Shown: positions 10,629-19,450 of the stretch, in pieces
Position numbering within the stretch: the stretch's first letter is position 1
How the letters are laid out: every line of letters starts with the position of its first letter
Assembly: GCA_944739405.2 (NCBI GenBank)
Contig: OX123186.2
Span: forward strand, 92,235,034 to 92,299,033
DNA: 64,000 bases
Reading direction: 5' to 3'
From: Euclidia mi
Taxonomy: Eukaryota; Arthropoda; Insecta; Lepidoptera; Erebidae
Translations under genes and position numbers: made by a program
The notes under the pieces: generated by a model
Told to the model about the DNA's origin: nothing
The model's database searches: none
What the model saw: only the letters and a program-made list of their open reading frames with translations

Positions 10629-11655
10629 ATGCTAAAACAATCAATTATCAATTTATCGCGAGAAGTGGATTTGAAAAAGGCTTACGTAAAAGTGGTGAGG
10701 AATGAAATGTGGTTGATGCTGTCGACGTATGGGGTGAACAGCAGCCTTATTCGAGCTCTGAAATCGCTTTATGAGGATTCTAGAGCTTGTGTGAGGATAA
10801 ACGGGGCATACACTGACTTGTTTACCATCAACACAGGTGTTACACAAGGATATGTAGCGTCACCATGGCTTTTTAACCTCTTCATGGACAGTTGTTTGCA
10901 AGATTTGAAACATAGTGATTGTGGATTAAGGATGAATGAGATACTTGTCAAATGCCTCCTTTATGCTGATGATCAAGTTATACTTGCGTGTTCAGCGGAG
11001 GAGTTGTAGGAGATGGTAACAATCATGCATGGGGCGTTAGAGAGTTGGTAAGAGATGGTAAGAATGTAGAATATATTGAAAGAAGAGTTAATGCAGGTAA
11101 TAGAGTGAATGGAGCTCTGATGGCGTTTATGAATAGCCAAAACGTGTCCAAATAGGCACATTTGGCTGTGCATAGAGGGGTGTTAGTACCTGCGCTTATT
11201 ATGGTAGTGAAAGTTGGGTATGGCAGAAGATTCATGAAAGTAGAACAAATGCTGTAGAAATGAGAGCATTGAGAATTATGTGTGGTGTGTCTTTGACTGA
11301 CAGAGTAAAGAATTGAGTGATAGCGTGTTGTGGGATAAAAGAAGATGTAGTGACAAGCATCGAGAAAGATATGCTAAGAGTGGTGGAGAAGATGGATGAC
11401 GAAAGATTGACCAAGCCAATATATAAGGCAAGTGTGAATGGGACAGGACGAAGGGGAAGACCTAGGCGGACGTTCTCTGACCAGATAAGAGATATCCTAA
11501 AACAGGACAGGTTAGAAGTACCCTGAGTAGAAGAGCATGAGGAATCTGATGGGAGTGAATGAAGCAGGAGAGATATGTCAAGATCGTTGCAAATGGTGTC
11601 CCGTAGTCTCTGCCTACTCCTCCGCGAAACAAGCGTGAGTCTATGTATGTATGTA
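10629..11655 (+). pseudogene. LINE remnant: reverse transcriptase and 3' end
   Basis: The first frame (to 11009) shows D-L-K-K-A-Y (catalytic region A), GVTQGYVASPWLFNLF and the YADD catalytic box near residue 115. The frame stops at 11007, some 50 residues are missing, and the C-terminal part (ERRVNAGN, RLTKPIY, GRRGRPRRTFSDQIRD) follows in other frames with several stops. It ends ctctgcctactcctccgcga and (TATG)n. Non-LTR element, dead, 5' truncated. The same tail on family-B SINEs suggests it was their mobilising partner. Confidence 0.8.
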
Positions 11656-12026
11656 GGAAGAATGATGAAATATAAGCATACGGCAATCATGCAGACTACG
11701 GTGAAAAAGAGTGCTTCTTTGCGCTACAACGCTTTAGCGGCTGACTCAGCTTGGTACTGCTTAAATAAAATTTCTCCATGGATGTTAGCGGTGTAGCTGG
11801 AGGTGCAGATTGAATAACGCAGTGTACGGCATCTCCTCAAACGCAAATGCGCCAAACTGGCCACACAGAGGTCAATGAATATTTATGTAACCAATTGAAG
11901 TTGTTTCCAAAAGTTATCCTCGATAGTATAACAACGCCGTAGTATGCTATATCTACCGTTCTTGAGTTAAATTCAATTCATAAAAGCTTTTTGTGTACTT
12001 CAAATAACATTTGTGTTTATTTTCAG
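11656..12026. other. Spacer
   Basis: No coding segment recognised before the acceptor at 12026. Confidence 0.4.
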
Positions 12027-12203
12027 CTTACTACACACTTTCACATTTATTTCGCCATTGGCAACTATCGTTTCAACAAATATTACAGGTGCAAAGACTC
12101 AAGAGTGAGATGGGTGTGCGTCAAAGGAAAGTACTGCCACACTACCGTCATCACTGACACCGGAAAATAATTGGGTTTAGGCACCCACACAGTCATATGA
12201 AAT
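12027..12203 (+). pseudogene. mod(mdg4): Degenerate FLYWCH exon G
   Basis: Acceptor tttattttcag ends at 12026. After YYTLS the G-x-P-V-I stretch is deleted with a frameshift; the later frame reads IGNYRFNKYYRCKDSRVRW, V-C-V-K, then Y-C-H-T in place of G-C-R-A, and stops at 12168-12170. A His-rich HTH-like remnant lies beyond the stop. Acceptor, RYRFNK and WVCVK identify the exon; it cannot make a finger. Confidence 0.75.
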
Positions 12204-12430
12204 CTACAACAGACACGTAAACATATCTTACTTTTAGATTTTGACCTGTTCTGGTCGTTATTATTCATCCTGACTGCTACCCTAGGCCTAGGTGGATTTG
12301 ATTTTTAACCAGGAAAAGTCGTTGTGCGATGAACACAATTATTTGTTGTGGGTCTGGGTGTAAAAAATTATATAGATGTGTGTTTTTTAAATATGTACCT
12401 AAGTATGTTTATCTGTTATCTGGTTACCAA

Positions 12431-12601
12431 AGTACAGGCTCTGTCTAGTTTGTGTAGCAGTTTCAGGAAGGGATTAACTTAGATAATGTAAGAAATATTT
12501 AGAGAATTATGGCGAAATTAACCAAGCAGGTTAATTTCGCCATAATTCTCTAAATATTTATTTTGTTTGTTTTCTGTTGTTTTTAGTAATTAGCAGAATA
12601 A

Positions 12602-12605
<4 letters not shown>
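12431..12605 (+). repeat. Repeat unit R1 with embedded perfect hairpin
   Basis: A unit starting gtacaggctctgtctagttt and ending tagtaattagcagaataaaa, seen again at 12637-12743, 18690-18780 (reverse) and 18862-18930. Here it is split by a hairpin with two 31-base perfect arms (12493-12523 and 12529-12559) and a 5-base loop. Confidence 0.75.
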
Positions 12606-12636
<31 letters not shown>

Positions 12637-12738
12637 TACAGGCTCTGTCTAGTTTGTGTAGCAGTTTCAGGAAAGGATTAACTTAGATAATGTAAGAAAT
12701 ATTTATTTTTTTGTTGTTTTTAGTAATTAGCAGAATAA

Positions 12739-12807
<69 letters not shown>

Positions 12808-13005
12808 GGCCTTACCATTCTCTTAGTGAGAAGAAGCCCGTGCCCAGCAATGGGACGGTATATTGGGCTGTAAACAATTTAATATGCATTTAAGTTCGAA
12901 AAATCATTGGTGCGTGCCATGGATTCGAACCCGAGACCCTCCGAGAACCGACAGACTGCGTCGCAGTCGGTCTCTCCACTCAGCTATCGCTGCTTATATG
13001 TAAAA
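12605..13005. repeat. Third copy of palindrome-centre repeat: (AT)n, R unit and SINE
   Basis: Two TA microsatellites (12605-12633, 12743-12801) flank an R unit; then comes a minus-strand family-A SINE ending agcagcgatagctgagtgga on the minus strand at about 12994. The whole matches 18862-19168. It ends exactly where the palindrome's left arm begins. Confidence 0.75.
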
Positions 13006-13422
13006 AAACATAATAACGGCCTCTCCATGCATGGAACTGACTTAATTATTTTTATCATCTTACGGCACGTAGGTATTTACCTACTTTTGTCAACATTTAA
13101 TACCTATAACGTCTAATGTAAACCAGTTTTGCTCATGGCTGCACTGAGAACAAAAATTGCGCTATGCCCATATTGTACAAACAGATTGATGTATGTAATA
13201 TAAATTTTAATATCAGTATCTCAATTCAATATGCTAAAACGTTTTGCTTGCGATTTTGAAATATTGGAATACGGATGTCGCCAGAATACGGCCGCACGCG
13301 ACTAGAATGAAGGGGGGCGCCCCGCAGTAGACGGAGCTAAGCTCCCTTCACCTCCTCTGCTTCACCCCCTCATTTACCAAAACAGTTGCTTAGGACAGCG
13401 CCTTAAAAGCACGTTCTTACTT

Positions 13423-13541
13423 TCGATCGGTTTCAATATTCGATCTATCGACGGATTTCTCTATTAGAGATAGATACATCATTGACATAATATATATTTC
13501 TAGTAGCCAAATCCATGGATACATCGATATTGAAACCGCCC
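13423..13541. mobile_element. Small TIR element, left arm
   Basis: cggtttcaatatt at the left end is repeated inverted as aatattgaaacc-type sequence (atcgatattgaaaccg) at the right. About 120 bases, MITE-like; mirrored at 24003-24121. Confidence 0.5.
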
Positions 13542-13639
13542 ATTAGACGATACATATTTGATATTTAATATTGTATAAACCTCATGTCATAGTAGATTAG
13601 TAGCCAAGGGCTGTAAGGTATCAATTGCAGCCCGGGATA

Positions 13640-13666
13640 TTTAGGCGCCCGAGCGCAGCGAGGGCG
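13640..13666. repeat. GC-rich hairpin, left arm
   Basis: aggcgcccgagcgcagcgag plus ggcgcct folds into a stem of about 11 bases. It stands out in AT-rich surroundings; mirrored at 23878-23904. Confidence 0.5.
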
Positions 13667-13719
13667 CCTATAGTTCGAGGGTGCAATTGATGCTTATACC
13701 CGAGGTAACTATTCTACTT

Positions 13720-14238
13720 TACATCTCGATTGTGAGGTAAGTAGAAAAAACCGGCATTACAACAATAAAACATTTTATTTCTTGAAATTTATAGTGAAAT
13801 TAGAACAATTTTAAAATTTTAAGGACAGGTTATATCTTCATCACTTGAAGAACTCATGTTTTTTTTCCTAATTAGCACGTAATTATAAAAAAAAAAACCA
13901 AAAACATATTTATAGTAAAAGTTTTCTATTCCCGCCTTTTTTCATTAAAAGGAATCAAGTAAAGAACTTTTTTTTTTCAAGATCGAAATTGAGCTTCGCC
14001 GTTATTTAAAATTAAAGCAAAGCGACCTCTTTGGTCATTGGGCTGAATGCATGATGTCTATTGCCAGTATGAAGGTTAGATGTACGATAACTTTTTAAAA
14101 GAAAGAAGTGTTTTTTTAATTACTTACCGCCCTAGGGCTTTTCTACCTACATTATTACCCTAGAGCGCTAATTAGTCACCTACAAGCCCCATTTGGAGGT
14201 AATAAGAACCTACTTACCGAACATGAGAGATGTAAAAT
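13720..14238. mobile_element. MITE candidate, left arm
   Basis: tttacatctcgattgtgagg with gtaagtag at the left is inverted at the right as ctacttaccgaacatgagag with atgtaaaa. About 520 bases with no coding sequence; mirrored at 23306-23824. Confidence 0.5.
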
Positions 14239-14527
14239 ATATTAATACGTAATATATCTAGTAGCAAAAATTTCAAATGTCGATCATGATCGTCGGTTGT
14301 TTTTAAATCGATGTACAAAGATACATTTTAATATCAATATCTCCTAATCGTTTATTTTTTATTTCTGGACACCGATAACCATCAATATGTGAATAGTTTG
14401 GTGAACTTTCAAACTCTGAACACACTAATGACTGTTTTGTACTTTGTATGACCTAATTTTGGTGTTCTCTGCAAGCAGCACTGGACACCATACTTAGTCA
14501 CTTTCAGATCTATGCGCAAAACGCTTC

Positions 14528-14763
14528 TTAAAACAGATGTTGGAACATATGATTCATGTGTAAGGCTTCACGATGATTATGTATCAATCTAGACCTGATA
14601 ATATCGTTTTCGACAGTAGTAATAGTAGCTCGGCATCCTCGATCCCAGTAACTGCATCTAAATGTTCTTTTAGGGGAGTTATTCCTTTCGTTCTTCAAGA
14701 AAAACTTGAATCCACCACACTCAATCACTGGGTTGCCGTGACGAGTCACAGTGAAAACTGCAG
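14528..14763 (-). CDS. mod(mdg4): FLYWCH alternative 3' exon I, left-arm (antisense) copy
   Basis: Base-for-base mirror of 22781-23016. On the minus strand: acceptor tgcattttag, then AVFTVTRHGNPVIECGGFKF, FLKNERNN, F-R-C-S, R-G-C-R-A, H-N-H and an 18-residue tail. The motif has Phe-x-C where most have Trp-x-C. Because the strand is opposite to the array, this copy could enter a mod(mdg4) mRNA only by trans-splicing. If the palindrome is an artefact this copy does not exist. Confidence 0.75.
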
Positions 14764-15264
14764 CTAAAATGCATAATCAAAATAAATTCTGTATATTTCA
14801 AAGAATAGAAAGTTGTAACTAAATATTTCTCAATGTAACCACAAGGTAAAGTTAGTAAATGAAAGTGAAAATATGTTATCCAATTATTTTGTTTCGTTAT
14901 TTATTTTATAATATCTCGTATCACCACCACACAACCAAATACAATTTGGTTTATACAGGGAGTTCGCTTATAAACACGACATTTTAATGTAATAGTATAG
15001 GTAGGTAAACAGTCTGCCTAGCGTAAGTTTAGGTAGACTGAGGAAATTATCAGTGAAACTGCAATTCTATGAAAAGGGTCGACCCACTTATAACGAGATC
15101 AGACAAATCATTTGCGACGGATTGTGTAGATAAAAAAATACGTTCACCACTGATAATTAACTTGGCTGCCTTTTAACAATCATCTATTTCAATAATTGTT
15201 ACTACCATGAAATCACAAAATTCTGTTTCTATGAATGCTAGACGTTATTTTTCTAGAAGGCTAT
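14764..15264. other. Spacer in left arm
   Basis: No coding segment. It holds the intron side of the antisense exon and a short inverted pair (cagtctgcctagcg / cgtaagtttaggtagactg). Confidence 0.4.
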
Positions 15265-16011
15265 CGGCCGGTTTCTAAATTGAGAATTTCGCGTTGAGAA
15301 CAATTTAAACACTAATTATATACCACTTAATAAATTTTCTGTTTCACAAAAAATTGTTTTCACACCTTTTGAGTATTTGTGCTTGTAAAATCTTAAAGAG
15401 CTATGGCAGATTTTTAGTTCAGTGCACTAAAAGCGTCTTAAAAACTCATTACAACCAAAATTCATGAAATATTTTTATACGCTTTTCCATATTTTAGTCG
15501 AATTTAGATAAGGCTAGATAAAAAGATTAAAATTAAAAATAGCTATTAAGTTAATTGATTTCCGGATTTTCGTCATGGCCATTTCTTTGGTTTGTCAGAA
15601 AGCCACAAGGTTGTCAGAGTAAATAATTATCTTTCCAAAATAGAATCATGAATGTTTTTTTATAGATTAAGAGATTTAAATTGTTCATTAATATGAATAA
15701 TACTATTTTTTGCTTGTTACGTCTATTTATATGTGGATTTTAAATAAAGTCCATTATTAAAAACTCCTTTCGACATTTAAAGTAGGACTGGGCGCTGACT
15801 AAAAGACTGCCATTCAGAGCTATAAAAAAATACAACATGACATTTGACATTTCGATTTTTTCACCACTCGCTAGCGCCGCCGCGCTTGTTTGTTTGTGTT
15901 CTTTGGTGTTCTGAGTGTTTTCGTTGCTTTTCCCCAGTTTTCTGTATACTTTTTGACTTGGACTGCTCAAGGACTCTGTTTTCTCTTCTTGTTATATGAC
16001 TCGGACTGTTT

Positions 16012-16242
16012 ATGGACTCTGATACTCTTTGTGACTTGTGCGTGCTTAAGGATTCTGCATTCGGCAGATCCTTTATGACCACACGGATTTTATGTGTTAA
16101 CTGTAACATGCGTACGCTAGGATGTTGCGCTCATGTAATGACCATCGTTTGGTATTTGGGATGGGCTAGACACCAAGAAAATATCTTTGCACAAGCTGCC
16201 TTTTTAGATGATGAGCTAGTTATAGAGGATGATGAAGAATAA
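16012..16242 (+). pseudogene. Cys-rich C-terminal remnant of the 2.84 kb transposon
   Basis: The open frame ends in a recognisable block with L-C-V-N-C, R-T-L-G-C-C-A-H-V, IVWYLGWARH and an acidic tail DDELVIEDDEE. A C-x-C ... C-C-A-H arrangement closing a protein occurs in transposon-borne proteins of insects and cnidarians, with a zinc-binding look. The first 20 residues (repetitive gactctg DNA) may not be coding. The rest of the transposase is missing. Mirrored at 21302-21532. Confidence 0.55.
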
Positions 16243-16627
16243 AATATTGTAAAATGAAATCTTGTGTTTTTACTATCCGCCCTACTTTTTTTCCATACAC
16301 ATTAGGGAACCTGAAACATACTTTTATCTTTGGTAATCCTATGTAAGTAACACGTTAAGAAACCGTCGTCAGCTCATGATTTACTACTATTTTACAAGAC
16401 TGTTCAAAAAGGTAGCGTTTTTTTTTTTTGTATAATCATAAATCATATTTAATTTATTCATGCACCATAAAATAAAGAATTGATACGTTTATCCGCAAAA
16501 GGCTTCGTTAAAATGTCACAGAATTATCAGCAACATGCTTCTTCAAGTGGGTTTAGAGTTCATGTATGTGAGTTTCTTTATGGCGCCATAACTTCTAAAT
16601 GGCTGAACCGATTTCGATGAGTGGGCT

Positions 16628-16673
16628 ATTGTTAGAATCCTCACGTGATATGTCACGTGAGGATTCTAACAAT
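16628..16673. repeat. Hairpin with two E-boxes, left arm
   Basis: Two 21-base arms (attgttagaatcctcacgtg plus a) around a 4-base loop; each arm contains CACGTG. Mirrored at 20871-20916. Confidence 0.7.
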
Positions 16674-17605
16674 GTGGTGTGTATTTTTTGGGAAATCAGT
16701 CGTGTTTTATGTTTCTTTGAAAAACGTTCAGTATGTAAATAAATAGTCAATATTGATAGAAGATGTTTAAAGCTGCATAAAAGCATCTGATTTTAACGAC
16801 ATATCTATGTATGTATGTCATGATAACAGACTTGTCTTTCTATGCACAGAGGAGCTTATGATATTTTGTGGTCACAAATCCAAGAAGTGTCCACACCTGG
16901 GGTTGCTTAACTTGCGTTATCGTTAATATTGTTTACTAGTGGGCATAAATAGTATTATGCCATCGAGCTCCTTCAGTTTAATTTACCAATAAATTATTAT
17001 TCAATGCAGCAATATACTAAATAGATGGTTATTGACATAACCTATAAAACTTCTAAGCATAATAACTCAAAAACCTGGCCTCCTATAGTTACGATTTTTT
17101 TACCCTTAGAATCAGCAATATATATTATATCAAACAAGGTATATTTTATTTATAGATGCTAACTTTGGTGATTAACTAAAATGATGTATGGGAAGCTGCC
17201 ATAGCTCTTTGACACAACATATGATCAATTCATGATCAACTCCATATCAACTCTATATTCGCGTTTCTGAAAACATTTGACATTTGTCAAACCTCACTTA
17301 GCACTGATAAATTGAGAAAAAAATAATTACACTACTTTGGTCTTTTAACCCGTGATCACGAGTAATATGACAGCCAGTATGTCAAAATGTCCACACTACC
17401 GTTGCCAAGCAGCGGCTACGTCATACTGACGTCTACACAACAAGAAGGCCGTTAAACAGAATTTATAGAAAAAAGGTTCAAAGGCTATTCAATATTTGGA
17501 ACAAATAGATTACAACATTATTAGGAATAAATCGAAGGGATAGAAAATATAAATAAAAGATTTCCGTGTTAAATTAATCCAAATAATTACGCTGTGGCCT
17601 CCAAG

Positions 17606-17665
17606 GAGGTATAATTCTATATACCTCCATGGTGGCCACCATGGAGGTATATAGAATTATACCTC
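17606..17665. repeat. Perfect 60-base palindrome, left arm
   Basis: gaggtataattctatatacc to the centre ggtgg|ccacc and back with no spacer; 30 bases per side. Mirrored at 19879-19938. Confidence 0.8.
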
Positions 17666-18093
17666 AAATATACCTGGCCACAAATATTTTGTATTAAAAA
17701 TAAAACAAACTGACTTTGACATAACATACACGTTCCGTTTTCACTAAGATACCGAATTGAACAAATTCAACAAACTATTCATTAAAATAAAATAAACGTT
17801 GAAATAATTTTAAATACAACTTTATTTCGACTTTTTATTTGTTTCCGTATAAAAATAATTAACTGAGTGCTTCTTTGTAAAATGTTAATTAATACGAATT
17901 TATGGTTAGTACCGGTATTTTTACTTGTATTGGAATGTACTAGTGTTGTTTGGTTTAATTTATTCATGATTTGAAGAAAACTCAAATGCAAGTGCTTTGA
18001 AAAAATATCACTCTGACCTGTGAAACAGAAAAAGCTCAAGTTGACTTCAACTAGTTCAAAAATTTTCAACTGATGTAAGCTGAAATTCTCAAT

Positions 18094-18323
18094 TCAGAAA
18101 CCGGCCGTATATGTATCATGTTTCGTGTGCACATGTTCATAATTACATTTCACAACGCAGTCCTCGTATGTGATGATATATGCTCGACAGCCATTTGCCC
18201 ATTTTGTACAAAGCCATCTCTTCCTATTCTTGTTCGTCGTCGTTGTCTTATTGTAACTAAACTTATTATTTCTACAAAGTATCATCTGATTCCCTCGGTT
18301 TGACGTTATGAATACGGGCTTGT
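18094..18323 (-). CDS. mod(mdg4): FLYWCH alternative 3' exon H, left-arm (antisense) copy
   Basis: Mirror of 19221-19450 and identical in translation. Minus-strand acceptor ctattttcag; KPVFITSNRGNQMILCRNNK, then W-L-C-T-K, N-G-C-R-A, H-V-H. The stop codon and last residues lie in the inverted repeat end of the adjoining transposon. Same caveat as for the other left-arm exon: trans-splicing, or artefact. Confidence 0.72.
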
Positions 18324-18342
18324 CTGAAAATAGAAAAAATAT

Positions 18343-18411
18343 GGTCTCTCCACTCAGCTATCGCTGCTTATATGTATCTACATATAAGCAGCGATAGCTG
18401 AGTGGAGAGAC
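18343..18411. repeat. 34-base hairpin at inner end of left arm
   Basis: ggtctctccactcagctatc and onward to atgta, two-base loop, then the exact complement ending gagagacc. The right half is also the head of a family-A SINE. Mirrored at 19133-19201. Confidence 0.75.
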
Positions 18412-18573
18412 CGACTGCGACGCAGTCTGTCGGTTCTCGGAGGGTCTCGGGTTCGAATCCATGGCACGCACCAATGATTTTTCGAACTTAAATGCATATT
18501 AAATTGTTTACAGCCCAATATACCGTCCCATTGCTGGGCACGGGCTTCTTCTCACTAAGAGAATGGTAAGGCC

Positions 18574-18672
<99 letters not shown>

Positions 18673-18774
18673 TTATTCTGCTAATTACTAAAAACAACAA
18701 AAAAATAAATATTTCTTACATTATCTAAGTTAATCCTTTCCTGAAACTGCTACACAAACTAGACAGAGCCTGTA

Positions 18775-18780
<6 letters not shown>
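18378..18780 (+). repeat. Family-A SINE, (TA)n and R unit, left of centre
   Basis: SINE head agcgatagctgagtggagag, B box gggttcgaatccatgg, body cccattgctgggcacgggct, then a TA tract (18580-18668) and a reversed R unit. Exact opposite of 18862-19168. Confidence 0.75.
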
Positions 18781-18810
<30 letters not shown>

Positions 18811-18860
18811 TATATATATAAGTATATATATATATATATATAACTTATTATATTATATAT
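18776..18860. repeat. AT-rich palindrome centre
   Basis: Almost pure TA dinucleotide with a few breaks (aaatat, aagt, aactta). Lengths on the two sides differ, so this is where symmetry is lost. Confidence 0.7.
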
Positions 18861-18861
18861 A

Positions 18862-18921
18862 TAACTTAGATAATGTAAGAAATATTTATTTTTTTGTTGT
18901 TTTTAGTAATTAGCAGAATAA

Positions 18922-18970
<49 letters not shown>

Positions 18971-19168
18971 GGCCTTACCATTCTCTTAGTGAGAAGAAGC
19001 CCGTGCCCAGCAATGGGACGGTATATTGGGCTGTAAACAATTTAATATGCATTTAAGTTCGAAAAATCATTGGTGCGTGCCATGGATTCGAACCCGAGAC
19101 CCTCCGAGAACCGACAGACTGCGTCGCAGTCGGTCTCTCCACTCAGCTATCGCTGCTTATATGTAGAT
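18862..19168 (-). repeat. R unit, (TA)n and family-A SINE, right of centre
   Basis: Direct match to 12637-13005 and inverted match to 18376-18780. Leads into the 34-base hairpin and then the acceptor of exon H. Confidence 0.75.
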
Positions 19169-19220
19169 ACATATAAGCAGCGATAGCTGAGTGGAGAGAC
19201 CATATTTTTTCTATTTTCAG

Positions 19221-19450
19221 ACAAGCCCGTATTCATAACGTCAAACCGAGGGAATCAGATGATACTTTGTAGAAATAATAAGTTTAGTTACAATAAGACA
19301 ACGACGACGAACAAGAATAGGAAGAGATGGCTTTGTACAAAATGGGCAAATGGCTGTCGAGCATATATCATCACATACGAGGACTGCGTTGTGAAATGTA
19401 ATTATGAACATGTGCACACGAAACATGATACATATACGGCCGGTTTCTGA
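19221..19450 (+). CDS. mod(mdg4): FLYWCH alternative 3' exon H with transposon-derived stop
   Basis: Acceptor ttctattttcag ends at 19220; AC completes the codon. The frame reads KPVFITSNRGNQMILCRNNK, FSYNKTTTTNKN, W-L-C-T-K, N-G-C-R-A, YEDCVVK, E-H-V-H, then a tail. The last four residues and the TGA (19448-19450) lie inside the inverted repeat of the neighbouring transposon, which starts at 19437. P-V-I is Q-M-I and a Thr run sits between the strands, so this finger is among the more divergent ones, but all Cys and His ligands are present. Confidence 0.82.

Larger units (their letters stand above)
15265..18107 (+). mobile_element. 2.84 kb DNA transposon, left arm
   Basis: Ends are inverted repeats: cggccggtttctaaattgag at the left and its complement at the right (ctcaattcagaaaccggccg). 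The left flank ends TAT and the right flank begins TAT, compatible with a 2-3 base target duplication. A second inverted pair (aagagctatggcag at about 15396; ctgccatagctctt at about 17197) lies inside. It also holds a 60-base perfect palindrome (17606-17665) and a hairpin with two CACGTG boxes (16628-16673). One short coding remnant is at 16012-16242. Superfamily not recognised. Confidence 0.75.

Noticed and set aside
12711..12893. Open frame made of Tyr-Ile repeats, also at 18488-18700
   Set aside because: It is a translation of the TA microsatellite plus a SINE; no acceptor phase, no domain.
15890..16109. Frames on both strands beside the Cys-rich remnant (also 21435-21804)
   Set aside because: They overlap the repetitive gactcg/gactct stretch and lack any motif; likely by-products.
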